From NCBI GenBank assembly GCA_947644305.1, contig CANRYS010000002.1:124001-188000 (forward strand): 64,000 bases of DNA. Reading direction: 5' to 3'. The DNA is from an uncultured Roseburia sp. Lineage in GTDB: Bacteria > Bacillota > Clostridia > Lachnospirales > Lachnospiraceae. The notes under the pieces are model-generated. The model saw nothing but the letters and a program-made list of their open reading frames with translations, did not search any database and was not told where the DNA came from. A program made the position numbers and the translations under genes. This document shows positions 16,514 to 23,116 of this stretch, in pieces (position 1 is the first letter of the stretch; each line of letters opens with the position of its first letter).

Positions 16514-17139
16514 ATGTTGGATATTGTGACGATTTTAAAAACGGCACAAGTAGCAATTGAATCTAGATATTCACTTTTAGTAAGTTCAAATTATTTTGAA
16601 AAGATTATGAAAGAAATAGATTTTACAAAATTTATTGATGTCTTTGTAAATTATATTGAAAGTTTACGTTATGCGAATTTGGAGCAATATGCAAATGATA
16701 AATTGTTGATGGCAAAAACTATTATTGTTACAAGATGAACAGGATAAGAAACTGAAGGTAACAAGAGTTATGACTCATTTGGAAGATGCCTATGTGATTT
16801 TAAAGAGACAAAAGGAAAATACATTAACAAAAAAGAACAAAGAAAAAGTACAGTATACTATAGATAAAGTATGTTGTGGACTAGCAGTTCTTCATAAATT
16901 AATGGGTAATTCACCGGCTACAGTTAAAAAATATATAATAGATTCAACATCACTGAGAAATCCAGATAAAGATTTTAAGGTTGTCTGGAAGGAGAAATTC
17001 AGTAAATTATATTTTATCCAGTGAGGATTTACAGTTTTTATTAACTAAAGAACAATATAATGAATATATATCATTTTATCGCGAAAAAATACCATATATT
17101 CCTAGTATTAGAGATATAGAACAAATATTTAAGTTATAG
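16514..17139 (+). pseudogene. AT-rich gene broken by two frameshifts, unknown function
   Basis: Three consecutive frames join into one protein of about 205 residues. The first starts at ATG 16514 (MLDIVTILKTAQVAIESRYS) after GAAGGTAAT and ends near 16735. The second runs from about 16725 to 17010 (LLLLQDEQDKKLKVTRVMTH, then KVCCGLAVLHKLMGNSPATV). The third runs to TAG 17137 (YILSSEDLQFLLTKEQYNEY, then IPYIPSIRDIEQIFKL). A terminator follows 13 bp later, which supports a single original gene. The protein would be all-helical and lysine-rich. I do not recognise the family. Its AT content is clearly higher than the mob genes next to it. Confidence 0.55.
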
Positions 17140-17152
17140 ATTTTATTTACAT

Positions 17153-17185
17153 AGCCACTACTCTAACCCTGTAGTGGCTTATTTT
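17153..17185 (+). terminator. Rho-independent terminator
   Basis: AGCCACTAC and GTAGTGGCT form a perfect 9-bp stem with a 9-nt loop, followed by TATTTTATT. It ends the frameshifted AT-rich gene. Confidence 0.75.
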
Positions 17186-17205
17186 ATTGCAAGGAGGTGT
17201 GAGCC

Positions 17206-17532
17206 ATGCGAAAGCGAAACAACCGTGTCAGCGTTCGCTTTACTGACGAGGAATTAGCCTATTTCAAGTCACTGGTGGAGCGTACCGGGCTATCGACGGA
17301 AGAATATCTCCGCCAAGTAGTGAAAGGCATTGTTCCCAGGGATTCCCCGCCCGCTGACTACTACAAGATGATGCGGCAGCTCTATCATGTGGGAAATGCC
17401 CTGAACCAGATTGTACAGAAAGTCCATGTCTTAAACATCATGGATGTACAGCGGTATGACAGGGCGATGGCAGAGTTTGAGCAGACTGTCCGCAACATCA
17501 CGGAGGCTGTTATTCTGCCGCAGATGAAGTGA
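17206..17532 (+). CDS. mobC: MobC-like relaxosome accessory protein
   Basis: The 108-residue protein begins with an RHH-type DNA-binding segment (NRVSVRFTDEELAYFKSLVE), followed by GLSTEEYLRQVVKG and a C-terminal helical part (MMRQLYHVGNALNQIVQKVH) typical of MobC/relaxosome proteins. It would bind at oriT and help the relaxase. AGGAGG stands 7 bp before the ATG. The frame is intact, but the relaxase gene downstream is destroyed, so it has no partner here. Confidence 0.8.
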   Translation: MRKRNNRVSVRFTDEELAYFKSLVERTGLSTEEYLRQVVKGIVPRDSPPADYYKMMRQLYHVGNALNQIVQKVHVLNIMDVQRYDRAMAEFEQTVRNITEAVILPQMK

Positions 17533-17575
17533 ATTGTGAACAAGTCCGCAGGAGTTTTTTGGACAGGAGGTGCAT

Positions 17576-18041
17576 ATGGCAGTAACCAAGATATGGGATG
17601 TCAGGGGATGGCTGGGCAAGGACGCATTTCATCTTGCGGGAGGACTTGGCCAAACTGGAACAGGTCACGAAGGAAATTCGACTGCTCGGAAGGTATCACA
17701 TTGATACGGAATCCGGGCTTTTTTTATTTCGGGAAAAGAGAAAACAGGAGATTGAGCAGTTGTCTGAGAAGCGGAGCAGCCTGAAAAGGACGCTCCCCAC
17801 CAAGGTGGGAAAGGAGAGGATTGAGGAACTTCGGGGAGAGATTACAAGGCTTACGGGGGAAATCAGAAAGATGCGAAAGGAGGTGGTCTTGTGTGACGGG
17901 ATTGCAGAGCGTTCCGGCATAATCAGGGAAAAACTACAAGCCGTCCAGAGGGAACGGCAGGAAGGAAAGGAGGGAAAAGCCCATGAACACAAGCGGAGAA
18001 GCGGGAGAGCAGATGGTGCGGATGAGCCTAAACGGGGTTGA
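17576..18041 (+). pseudogene. Relaxase remnant: N-terminus joined to C-terminus with frameshift
   Basis: The start MAVTKIWDVRGWLGK (17576-17620) is the typical first strand of MobA/MobL-type relaxases of CTn elements. After this the reading frame changes, and the frame that continues to TAG/TGA 18041 gives ILREDLAKLEQVTKEIRLLG, then a lysine/glutamate-rich coiled coil, the C-terminal tail of the same family. About 400 central residues, with the catalytic Tyr and HUH motif, are missing. The GAGG site and spacing after mobC are kept. Confidence 0.75.
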
Positions 18042-18285
18042 GGTGGAGGCAAAGATTACCGGGGCAGGGGCAAAACACTTGGCGGTTCTTTTGTGCGCTA
18101 TCTAAAAGGAGCAGGACAAGACAAAGGGAGCGGCAAGGCTGTCTTCCATGCTCCGCTCCGGCAAAGAGTTAAAAGTTTTTACCGTCAAGCAGAGTGACTT
18201 AAAAATCTTTGCAAAGGAAGCCAGGCGTCTGTGCACGTCAACTATTGAAACCGCCGTGTACCGAACGGTACTCACGGTGGTGTGA
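17983..18285 (+). pseudogene. PcfB (DUF3801) family protein with stop and truncation
   Basis: From ATG 17983 the frame reads MNTSGEAGEQMVRMSLNGVE, then GAGAKHLAVLLCAI, then a TAG/TAA-type stop, then KEQDKTKGAARLSSMLRSGK and ELKVFTVKQSDLKIFAKEAR before ending at TGA 18283. This is the conserved start of PcfB, a conjugation accessory protein. Besides the in-frame stop after residue 40, the C-terminal half is replaced by unrelated sequence. It overlaps the relaxase tail, as in intact elements. Confidence 0.7.
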
Positions 18286-18476
18286 GAGGACGGGAGTTAG
18301 TCGCTCCCTCCTACTCAATTAAGAAAATTGTTTTCGTAAGTATAGTGAAATATCCCTTGCAGAAAAGTTCTGGATTTGCTATGATAAGTACAGGGAAATC
18401 AAAAGCGAGGCGGCTTGTTCTTCTATAATTTAGGAGGGCAGAAAACAGCCCTCCTAAAAAGAAAGGAGGGTTGCCG

Positions 18477-18569
18477 ATGAATGTTACATACTCTGATCTC
18501 ATTCAGTTTTGCATTTTTATCGTTGCCCTTGTTGGTCTGTGTCATCAGATATTCAAGGGAAAAAAGTAG
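18477..18569 (+). CDS. Putative holin-like (type I) toxin, 30 residues
   Basis: The frame MNVTYSDLIQFCIFIVALVG followed by LCHQIFKGKK is a single membrane helix with a lysine-rich C-terminus, very like the short putative holin-like toxins widespread in Clostridia. GAAAGGAGGG lies 6 bp upstream. Downstream (18567-18660) is a set of short hairpins (AGCCG/CGGCT, ACCTC/GAGGT) like the region where the antisense antitoxin of TxpA/RatA-type pairs overlaps. The antisense RNA itself cannot be proved from sequence. The peptide would insert in the membrane when expressed. Confidence 0.62.
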   Translation: MNVTYSDLIQFCIFIVALVGLCHQIFKGKK

Positions 18570-18743
18570 CCGCCATTCCCCCAAATAATGACGGCTGACC
18601 TCATAGGAGGTTATCTAAACCATTAGGGTAAGCCGTTTCGGGTTTCCCTTTCTTCTTTTTACTATATCATTTTTTATATCATTCGTCAATTCCATTAAAG
18701 ACTTTTGTATAAACACCAAAATTTTTTTGTTTTTAAAATTTGA

Positions 18744-18773
18744 TTGCAGCTAATGGCTGCAGTATGGTATAAT
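18744..18773 (+). promoter_or_regulatory. Likely sigma-A promoter of dapB
   Basis: TTGCAG (18744-18749) and TATAAT (18768-18773) are 18 bp apart, 72 bp before the dapB start. A small palindrome (GCAGC taat GGCTGC) lies in the spacer and could be an operator. Confidence 0.5.
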
Positions 18774-18845
18774 TTCAATGGTGTAGAGAGTGACAAATCG
18801 GCATTTGTGCAAATGAAGCAATGCGGAAAGGAAGTTAATTGATAT

Positions 18846-19598
18846 ATGATAAAAATAGCAGTAGTTGGGTGTACTGGTAAATTGGGTAGTGCCATTATGA
18901 AAAATGCTTTAAAAAGCAAGGATGTTGATGTTTGTTATGCCATTGCTCGAAAGGGCAACCAGCATGTTGGGAAAACTATATCTGAGCTTATTGGAGGCAA
19001 GAGCGACTTGCCAATTATAGATGACATTGAAGCAGCAAGTGGTTGCGATATCTATATTGATTGTACAAATGCAGAAACTTTTATGAGCAGCAGTTATTTT
19101 AAATATGAAAAAATGAAAAAGCCGCTTATCATAGCAACAACTGCATTTTCAATAGAAGATATAGAAAAGATTAATCTACTTGCAACCAATATTCCTATTT
19201 TCATGACAGGGAATTTCAGTGTGGCATTACATAATTTTATTGAAACAGTAAAATTTTATGCAAGAAAAATAAGTTTAGATACAGATATTCAAATAGTGGA
19301 ATATCATCATAATCAAAAGAAAGATGCGCCTAGCGGAACCGCATTGCTGATAAAAAATGCTCTTTTAGATGCAACTAATACAATAAATGTAGATAAAATA
19401 AGCATTTGTAGTATTCGTGGAGGAAATATCTTTGGAGAACATGAGGTGATTTTTGCGAATTGCAAAGACGAGGTGGTCACATTTAAACATCAAGCATCGT
19501 CAAGAGAACCTTTTACTGATGGGGCAATTGAAGTATCAAAGTGGACGATTAATCAGACAAATGGTTTATATGACATGGATGATTTCTGTAACGCATAG
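18846..19598 (+). CDS. dapB: 4-hydroxy-tetrahydrodipicolinate reductase (extra, element-borne copy)
   Basis: DapB reduces 4-hydroxy-tetrahydrodipicolinate with NAD(P)H in lysine/diaminopimelate synthesis. The 250-residue product has the nucleotide loop VVGCTGKLGSAIM, the catalytic segment EYHHNQKKDAPSGTALLIK (His-His, Lys, and the SGTA substrate site), and SICSIRGGNIFGEHEVIF. Length is typical. The gene is alone, with no dapA, and is clearly AT-richer than the chromosome around it, so it is probably cargo acquired with the element. In a spore former it could also affect the dipicolinate branch point, but that is inference. A strong terminator follows. Confidence 0.9.
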   Translation: MIKIAVVGCTGKLGSAIMKNALKSKDVDVCYAIARKGNQHVGKTISELIGGKSDLPIIDDIEAASGCDIYIDCTNAETFMSSSYFKYEKMKKPLIIATTAFSIEDIEKINLLATNIPIFMTGNFSVALHNFIETVKFYARKISLDTDIQIVEYHHNQKKDAPSGTALLIKNALLDATNTINVDKISICSIRGGNIFGEHEVIFANCKDEVVTFKHQASSREPFTDGAIEVSKWTINQTNGLYDMDDFCNA

Positions 19599-19640
19599 TG
19601 ATAAATGGTACAAAATTTGTTGTTATGTTTAGATTGAATA

Positions 19641-19689
19641 AAAAGGCTGGTAAATCCGGTTATTCACACCGCTTTTACCAGTCTTTTTA
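19641..19689. terminator. Terminator after dapB, works on both strands
   Basis: AAAAAGGCTGGTAAA pairs with TTTACCAGTCTTTTT around an inner CCGGT/ACCG. The stem is followed by T residues on both strands. The core GGCTGGTAAA is the same as in the hairpin at 4856-4895. The next 150 bp (19690-19838) hold a second small palindrome, AATTCCACC/GGTGGAATT near 19791-19819, and no gene. Confidence 0.75.
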
Positions 19690-19838
19690 GGTTCAATGCT
19701 GTTGCCGATAAGAGGCATTCCTCTGTCAGAAGGAGAGATAACCATAACATAAATATATGAAAGAGTAAATATCAACTGTGTAAGAGTTAATTCCACCACA
19801 TAAGCGGACGGTGGAATTTAAATAAAAAATTTTGAAAT

Positions 19839-19879
19839 ACAAAATTGTTATTTCTCCTGTTGGCAAAAAGTGAGGAGTG
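19839..19879 (+). repeat. Right attachment-site repeat (attR-like)
   Basis: This is an exact 41-bp copy of 14220-14260, the end of spoIIIAH, but with no spoIIIAH upstream. It marks the right boundary of the inserted element, 40 bp before the asp23-like gene. Confidence 0.85.
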
Positions 19880-19918
19880 TGATAAAATGAACGTAAAACG
19901 ATAAATGAGGTGACAAAT

Positions 19919-20287
19919 ATGGCAAAAGATGTATTTGGTACAGAAAGCAGCATTGGAGAAGTTCAGATCGCCAGCGAAGTGATTACTGCCATCGCCGGTA
20001 TTTCTGCTTCTGAAGTGGAAGGAATCGAGTCCATGGTAGGAAGCGGTGTCGGAGATATCGTGGGGAAACTTGGCGGAAAGAGCAATTCCAAGGGTGTTAA
20101 GGTAAATATCACCGATGATAAAGCAGAATTGGATGTCGCAGTCAATGTGAGATTTGGATATAGTATACCGAAGGTATCGGCAAAGGTACAGGAAAAAGTT
20201 TCCCAGGCAGTTAGCAGTATGACCGGCCTGGAAGTTACGAAAGTCAATGTAAGAGTGGCAGGAATTGCGGCAGCAGATCCAGATTGA
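19919..20287 (+). CDS. Asp23/Gls24 family envelope protein
   Basis: The 122-residue product has the Asp23 pattern: GEVQIASEVITAIAGISASE, then VKVNITDDKAELDVAVNVRF, then PKVSAKVQEKVSQAVSSMTG and KVNVRVAGI. Asp23 proteins bind at the inner face of the membrane and are linked to envelope stress. Genes of this family often stand between spoIIIAH and nusB in Clostridia, which shows the original neighbourhood before the element inserted. The start at ATG 19919 is preferred over GTG 19910 because GAGG lies 10 bp before it. Confidence 0.88.
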   Translation: MAKDVFGTESSIGEVQIASEVITAIAGISASEVEGIESMVGSGVGDIVGKLGGKSNSKGVKVNITDDKAELDVAVNVRFGYSIPKVSAKVQEKVSQAVSSMTGLEVTKVNVRVAGIAAADPD

Positions 20288-20295
20288 GACGTAAG

Positions 20296-20320
20296 GGGCG
20301 GTGCATATCATCGCCCTTTA
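20296..20320 (+). terminator. Likely terminator after the Asp23-family gene
   Basis: GGGCGGTG and CATCGCCC form an 8-bp stem with one G-U pair, loop CATAT, followed by TTTAT, 8 bp after the stop codon. Confidence 0.6.
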
Positions 20321-20331
20321 TGCCAGTTTAA

Positions 20332-20354
20332 CCTGACGATTTGGCATCGTCAGG
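20332..20354. repeat. 9-bp palindrome related to the repeat at 8494
   Basis: CCTGACGAT and ATCGTCAGG pair perfectly around TTGGC. The stretch GATTTGGCATCGTCAGG differs at one base from the right arm of the palindrome at 8494-8534. No T run follows. Confidence 0.55.
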
Positions 20355-20387
20355 CAGGTGAAAAATAAAGCAGAAATGAGAGAAAAT

Positions 20388-20783
20388 ATGACCAGAAGAG
20401 AAGTCAGGGAGCAGCTTTTTGTGCTGCTGTTCCAGAAAGAGTTTTATGCAGAAAATGAGTTTGAAGAGCAGATGGACACCTATTTTGAGAACCATGATTT
20501 TGGAGAAAAGCAGGAGGCTATAAAGGAGCGGCTGGGAAATATCTGTGAAAAGCTGACTGAGATCGATGAGCAGATATCCACCCATTCGAGAGGTTGGAAG
20601 CTGGATCGGATCGGCAAGGAAGAGCTTGCGATTCTCCGGCTGGCGGTCTACGAGGTGATCTTTGACGAAGAGATCCCAGTAGGAGTGGCGATCAATGAGG
20701 CGGTGGAGCTTGGGAAAAAGTATGGCGCCGAGGGCGGTGCCGCATTTATCAACGGGATGTTAGGAAATATTGCAGATGAATAG
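20388..20783 (+). CDS. nusB: Transcription antitermination factor NusB
   Basis: NusB binds boxA RNA with NusE and supports rRNA transcription antitermination. The protein is all helical, with TRREVREQLFVLLFQKEF at the N-terminus, ELAILRLAVYEVIFDEEIPV in the middle, and GVAINEAVELGKKYGAEGGA near the end, all family signatures. MTRREVREQ at 20388 gives the usual 131 residues; an upstream GTG (20358) or ATG (20376) would add an unconserved extension. The end overlaps the xseA start. Confidence 0.92.
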   Translation: MTRREVREQLFVLLFQKEFYAENEFEEQMDTYFENHDFGEKQEAIKERLGNICEKLTEIDEQISTHSRGWKLDRIGKEELAILRLAVYEVIFDEEIPVGVAINEAVELGKKYGAEGGAAFINGMLGNIADE

Positions 20784-21996
20784 AGGACAAGTTTATTCGG
20801 TATCAGCGATCAATCAGTATATTAAAAATATGTTTTCAAAGGAATATGCCCTGTCGGTCGTCTTTGTAAAAGGGGAGATCTCAAATTGCAAATACCACAG
20901 TTCCGGGCATATTTATTTTACGTTGAAGGATTCTGCTTCCGCTCTGGGCTGCGTCATGTTTGCCGGAGACCGCAGAGGGCTGGAGTTTCGGCTGTCTGAC
21001 GGGCAGGCGGTGATCATTGGCGGGACGATCAGTGTCTATGAGAGAGATGGAAGATACCAGTTGTATGCAAAGAAAATCACTCTGGCGGGAGAGGGAGCTC
21101 TCTATGAAAGATACGAACAGTTGAAAAAGAAATTAGAACAGAAGGGATATTTTGACGAAGCCCATAAAAAACCGATTCCTTCTTATGTAAAAAGAGTAGG
21201 AATTGTCACAGCGGATACCGGGGCAGCGATCCAGGATATCCGAAATATCTCAGCCAGAAGGAATCCCTATGTCCAGTTGGTGCTGTATCCGGCGAAGGTG
21301 CAGGGAGAGGGTGCCAGTGATACCATCGTAAACGGAATCCAGACATTAGATGAAGCCGGGGTGGATGTGATCATCGTCGGGCGGGGCGGCGGCTCCATCG
21401 AGGATCTGTGGGCATTCAACGAGGAAAATACCGCCCAGGCGATCTTTGAATGCTCTACGCCTATCATATCCGCGGTGGGACATGAGACGGACACCACCAT
21501 TGCCGATTATGTGGCAGACCTGCGTGCCCCGACGCCCTCAGCAGCAGCGGAGCTGGCGGTATACGATGTCAGATTGGTGCTGGAAACTCTATCTGGGTGT
21601 AAGGACCGACTGATCCGCACTATGTTTGACCGCATCGACGATGCGAGACAGGCACTTTCTTTCCGGGAACGACAATTGAAGGTGATGAATCCATCCCAGC
21701 AGGTGCTGCAGAGACGCCAGTATGTGGCGGATATGGAGGACAAGCTCACAGGGCTGATGAACCGGATGCTGGAGGACAAAAGGTACCGGCTCCAGCTTCT
21801 GGCGGGGAAATTGGACGGTATGTCCCCGCTGAAACGTCTAGAAAGTGGATTTGCCTATTTTTCCGATTTGGAGGGCAACCGGATCGAGAGCGTAAAGAAA
21901 TTAGTGCCAGGGGACGAGGTGGATATTACTCTGGCGGATGGCCATGTTCGGGCAGAAGTAAAGGATGTGTTTGAAACAGTGGAATGGCGGGAATAA
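20776..21996 (+). CDS. xseA: Exodeoxyribonuclease VII large subunit
   Basis: The large subunit of exonuclease VII degrades single-stranded DNA. The 406-residue product has an N-terminal OB fold (VFVKGEISNCKYHSSGHIYF), the catalytic domain with VGIVTADTGAAIQDI, VIIVGRGGGSIEDLWAFNEE, and the signature VGHETDTTIADYVADLRAPT, then a coiled coil and the usual C-terminal swivel (LESGFAYFSDLEG). ATG 20776 overlaps nusB by 8 bp; TTG 20770 is less likely. Confidence 0.95.
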   Translation: MNRGQVYSVSAINQYIKNMFSKEYALSVVFVKGEISNCKYHSSGHIYFTLKDSASALGCVMFAGDRRGLEFRLSDGQAVIIGGTISVYERDGRYQLYAKKITLAGEGALYERYEQLKKKLEQKGYFDEAHKKPIPSYVKRVGIVTADTGAAIQDIRNISARRNPYVQLVLYPAKVQGEGASDTIVNGIQTLDEAGVDVIIVGRGGGSIEDLWAFNEENTAQAIFECSTPIISAVGHETDTTIADYVADLRAPTPSAAAELAVYDVRLVLETLSGCKDRLIRTMFDRIDDARQALSFRERQLKVMNPSQQVLQRRQYVADMEDKLTGLMNRMLEDKRYRLQLLAGKLDGMSPLKRLESGFAYFSDLEGNRIESVKKLVPGDEVDITLADGHVRAEVKDVFETVEWRE

Positions 21997-22031
21997 ATGT
22001 ATATAACAGGTGAAGAAAGGCAGGTTTCAGG

Positions 22032-22232
22032 ATGGAACTGGAAGAGATCATAGAGAGACTGGAGCAGACCGTGGAACAGATGGAGAGCGAGCCATTGTCC
22101 TTGGAGGAGGCGTATAAGACTTTTTCCCAAGGGATGAAGTTGGTGGTGCAGGGAAATAAAGCCATCGACAAGGTGGAAAAGAAGATTGAAATTCTGATGA
22201 AGAAGGATATAGATGGTGAAGAAGATGAATGA
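22032..22232 (+). CDS. xseB: Exodeoxyribonuclease VII small subunit
   Basis: The 66-residue helical hairpin protein LEEIIERLEQTVEQMESEPL followed by SLEEAYKTFSQGMKLV is the typical small subunit, several copies of which coat the XseA coiled coil. It starts 35 bp after xseA and overlaps ispA by 20 bp. Confidence 0.92.
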   Translation: MELEEIIERLEQTVEQMESEPLSLEEAYKTFSQGMKLVVQGNKAIDKVEKKIEILMKKDIDGEEDE

Positions 22233-23115
22233 TTTTGAGCAGAGCATGGCTACGAGGGTACAGAGGGCAGAAGAGATTTTGGACCGCTATCTGCCGGCAG
22301 AAGAAGGCTATCAGAAAACCATTTTTGAAGCGGTGAATTACAGTGTGAGAGCAGGGGGAAAAAGGCTGCGTCCTATCCTGATGCGGGAAGTTTATAAGAT
22401 GTGTGGCGGAACGGATTCCAGCGTGATCGAGCCATTTATGGCGGCTTTGGAAATGATCCATACCTATTCGTTGGTACATGATGATCTTCCGGCGATGGAT
22501 GATGATGATTATCGTCGGGGCAGGCTGACCACCCACAAAAAATTCGGAGAGGATATGGGGATTCTTGCCGGGGACGCTCTTTTAAATTATGCCTATGAGA
22601 CTGCTTTTATGGCATTTGACAGCGGAGAAGCAGACCGGGTGGCAAAAGCGCTCCGGGTTCTAGGCCAAAAAGCGGGTATGTATGGCATGGTGGGCGGACA
22701 GGTTGTAGATGTGGAAGAAAATGGGAAATTTGTGGACGAAGCCACACTTCTTTTTGTGTATGAGACAAAAACCTCTGCCCTGTTAGAAGCGGCATTTATG
22801 ATCGGCGGGATTCTAGCAGGAGCTTCTCAGGAACAGATCCAAAGTTTGGAGCTGTCAGCGAAGAAGCTTGGCATTGCCTTCCAGATTCAGGATGATATTC
22901 TCGATGTGGTGGGAGATGAACAGAAGATAGGAAAGCCGGTTCATTCCGATGAGCGCAACGAAAAATCAACTTTTGCAGGGATTCATGGCATAGAAAAATC
23001 TTCGGAGAAGGTAAGAGAATACACCGAAGAGGCACTGGAGATACTGGCGTCCTTTTCGGGGGATAAAGTTTTTCTCGAGGAATGCATGGGCTGGCTGACA
23101 AGACGGGATAAATAA
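22213..23115 (+). CDS. ispA: Farnesyl/geranyl diphosphate synthase (prenyltransferase)
   Basis: This enzyme condenses isopentenyl diphosphate with allylic diphosphates to farnesyl diphosphate. The 300-residue protein has GGKRLRPIL, the first Asp-rich motif DDLPAMDDDDYRRG and the second motif FQIQDDILDV, in the IspA-type spacing. It forms one operon with xseAB and dxs, which supplies its substrates. The start at 22213 (with AAGGA 6 bp upstream) overlaps xseB; ATG 22225 is an alternative. Confidence 0.93.
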   Translation: MVKKMNDFEQSMATRVQRAEEILDRYLPAEEGYQKTIFEAVNYSVRAGGKRLRPILMREVYKMCGGTDSSVIEPFMAALEMIHTYSLVHDDLPAMDDDDYRRGRLTTHKKFGEDMGILAGDALLNYAYETAFMAFDSGEADRVAKALRVLGQKAGMYGMVGGQVVDVEENGKFVDEATLLFVYETKTSALLEAAFMIGGILAGASQEQIQSLELSAKKLGIAFQIQDDILDVVGDEQKIGKPVHSDERNEKSTFAGIHGIEKSSEKVREYTEEALEILASFSGDKVFLEECMGWLTRRDK

Positions 23116-23116
23116 T

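Larger units (their letters stand above)
14220..19879. mobile_element. Degraded conjugative/mobilizable element integrated at spoIIIAH
   Basis: A 5.6-kb insert lies between spoIIIAH and the asp23-like gene, bounded by a perfect 41-bp direct repeat. Inside are pieces typical of Tn916/CTn-like elements of gut Clostridia: a DnaC C-terminus, a small accessory frame with a stop, mobC, a relaxase reduced to its two ends, and a PcfB (DUF3801) gene with a stop. A HipA-like module, a holin-like toxin and dapB are intact cargo. No integrase, excisionase or type IV secretion gene is left, so the element cannot move by itself. Base composition swings from GC-rich (mob region) to AT-rich (16.5-17.1 kb and dapB), consistent with mixed origins. 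Confidence 0.8.
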
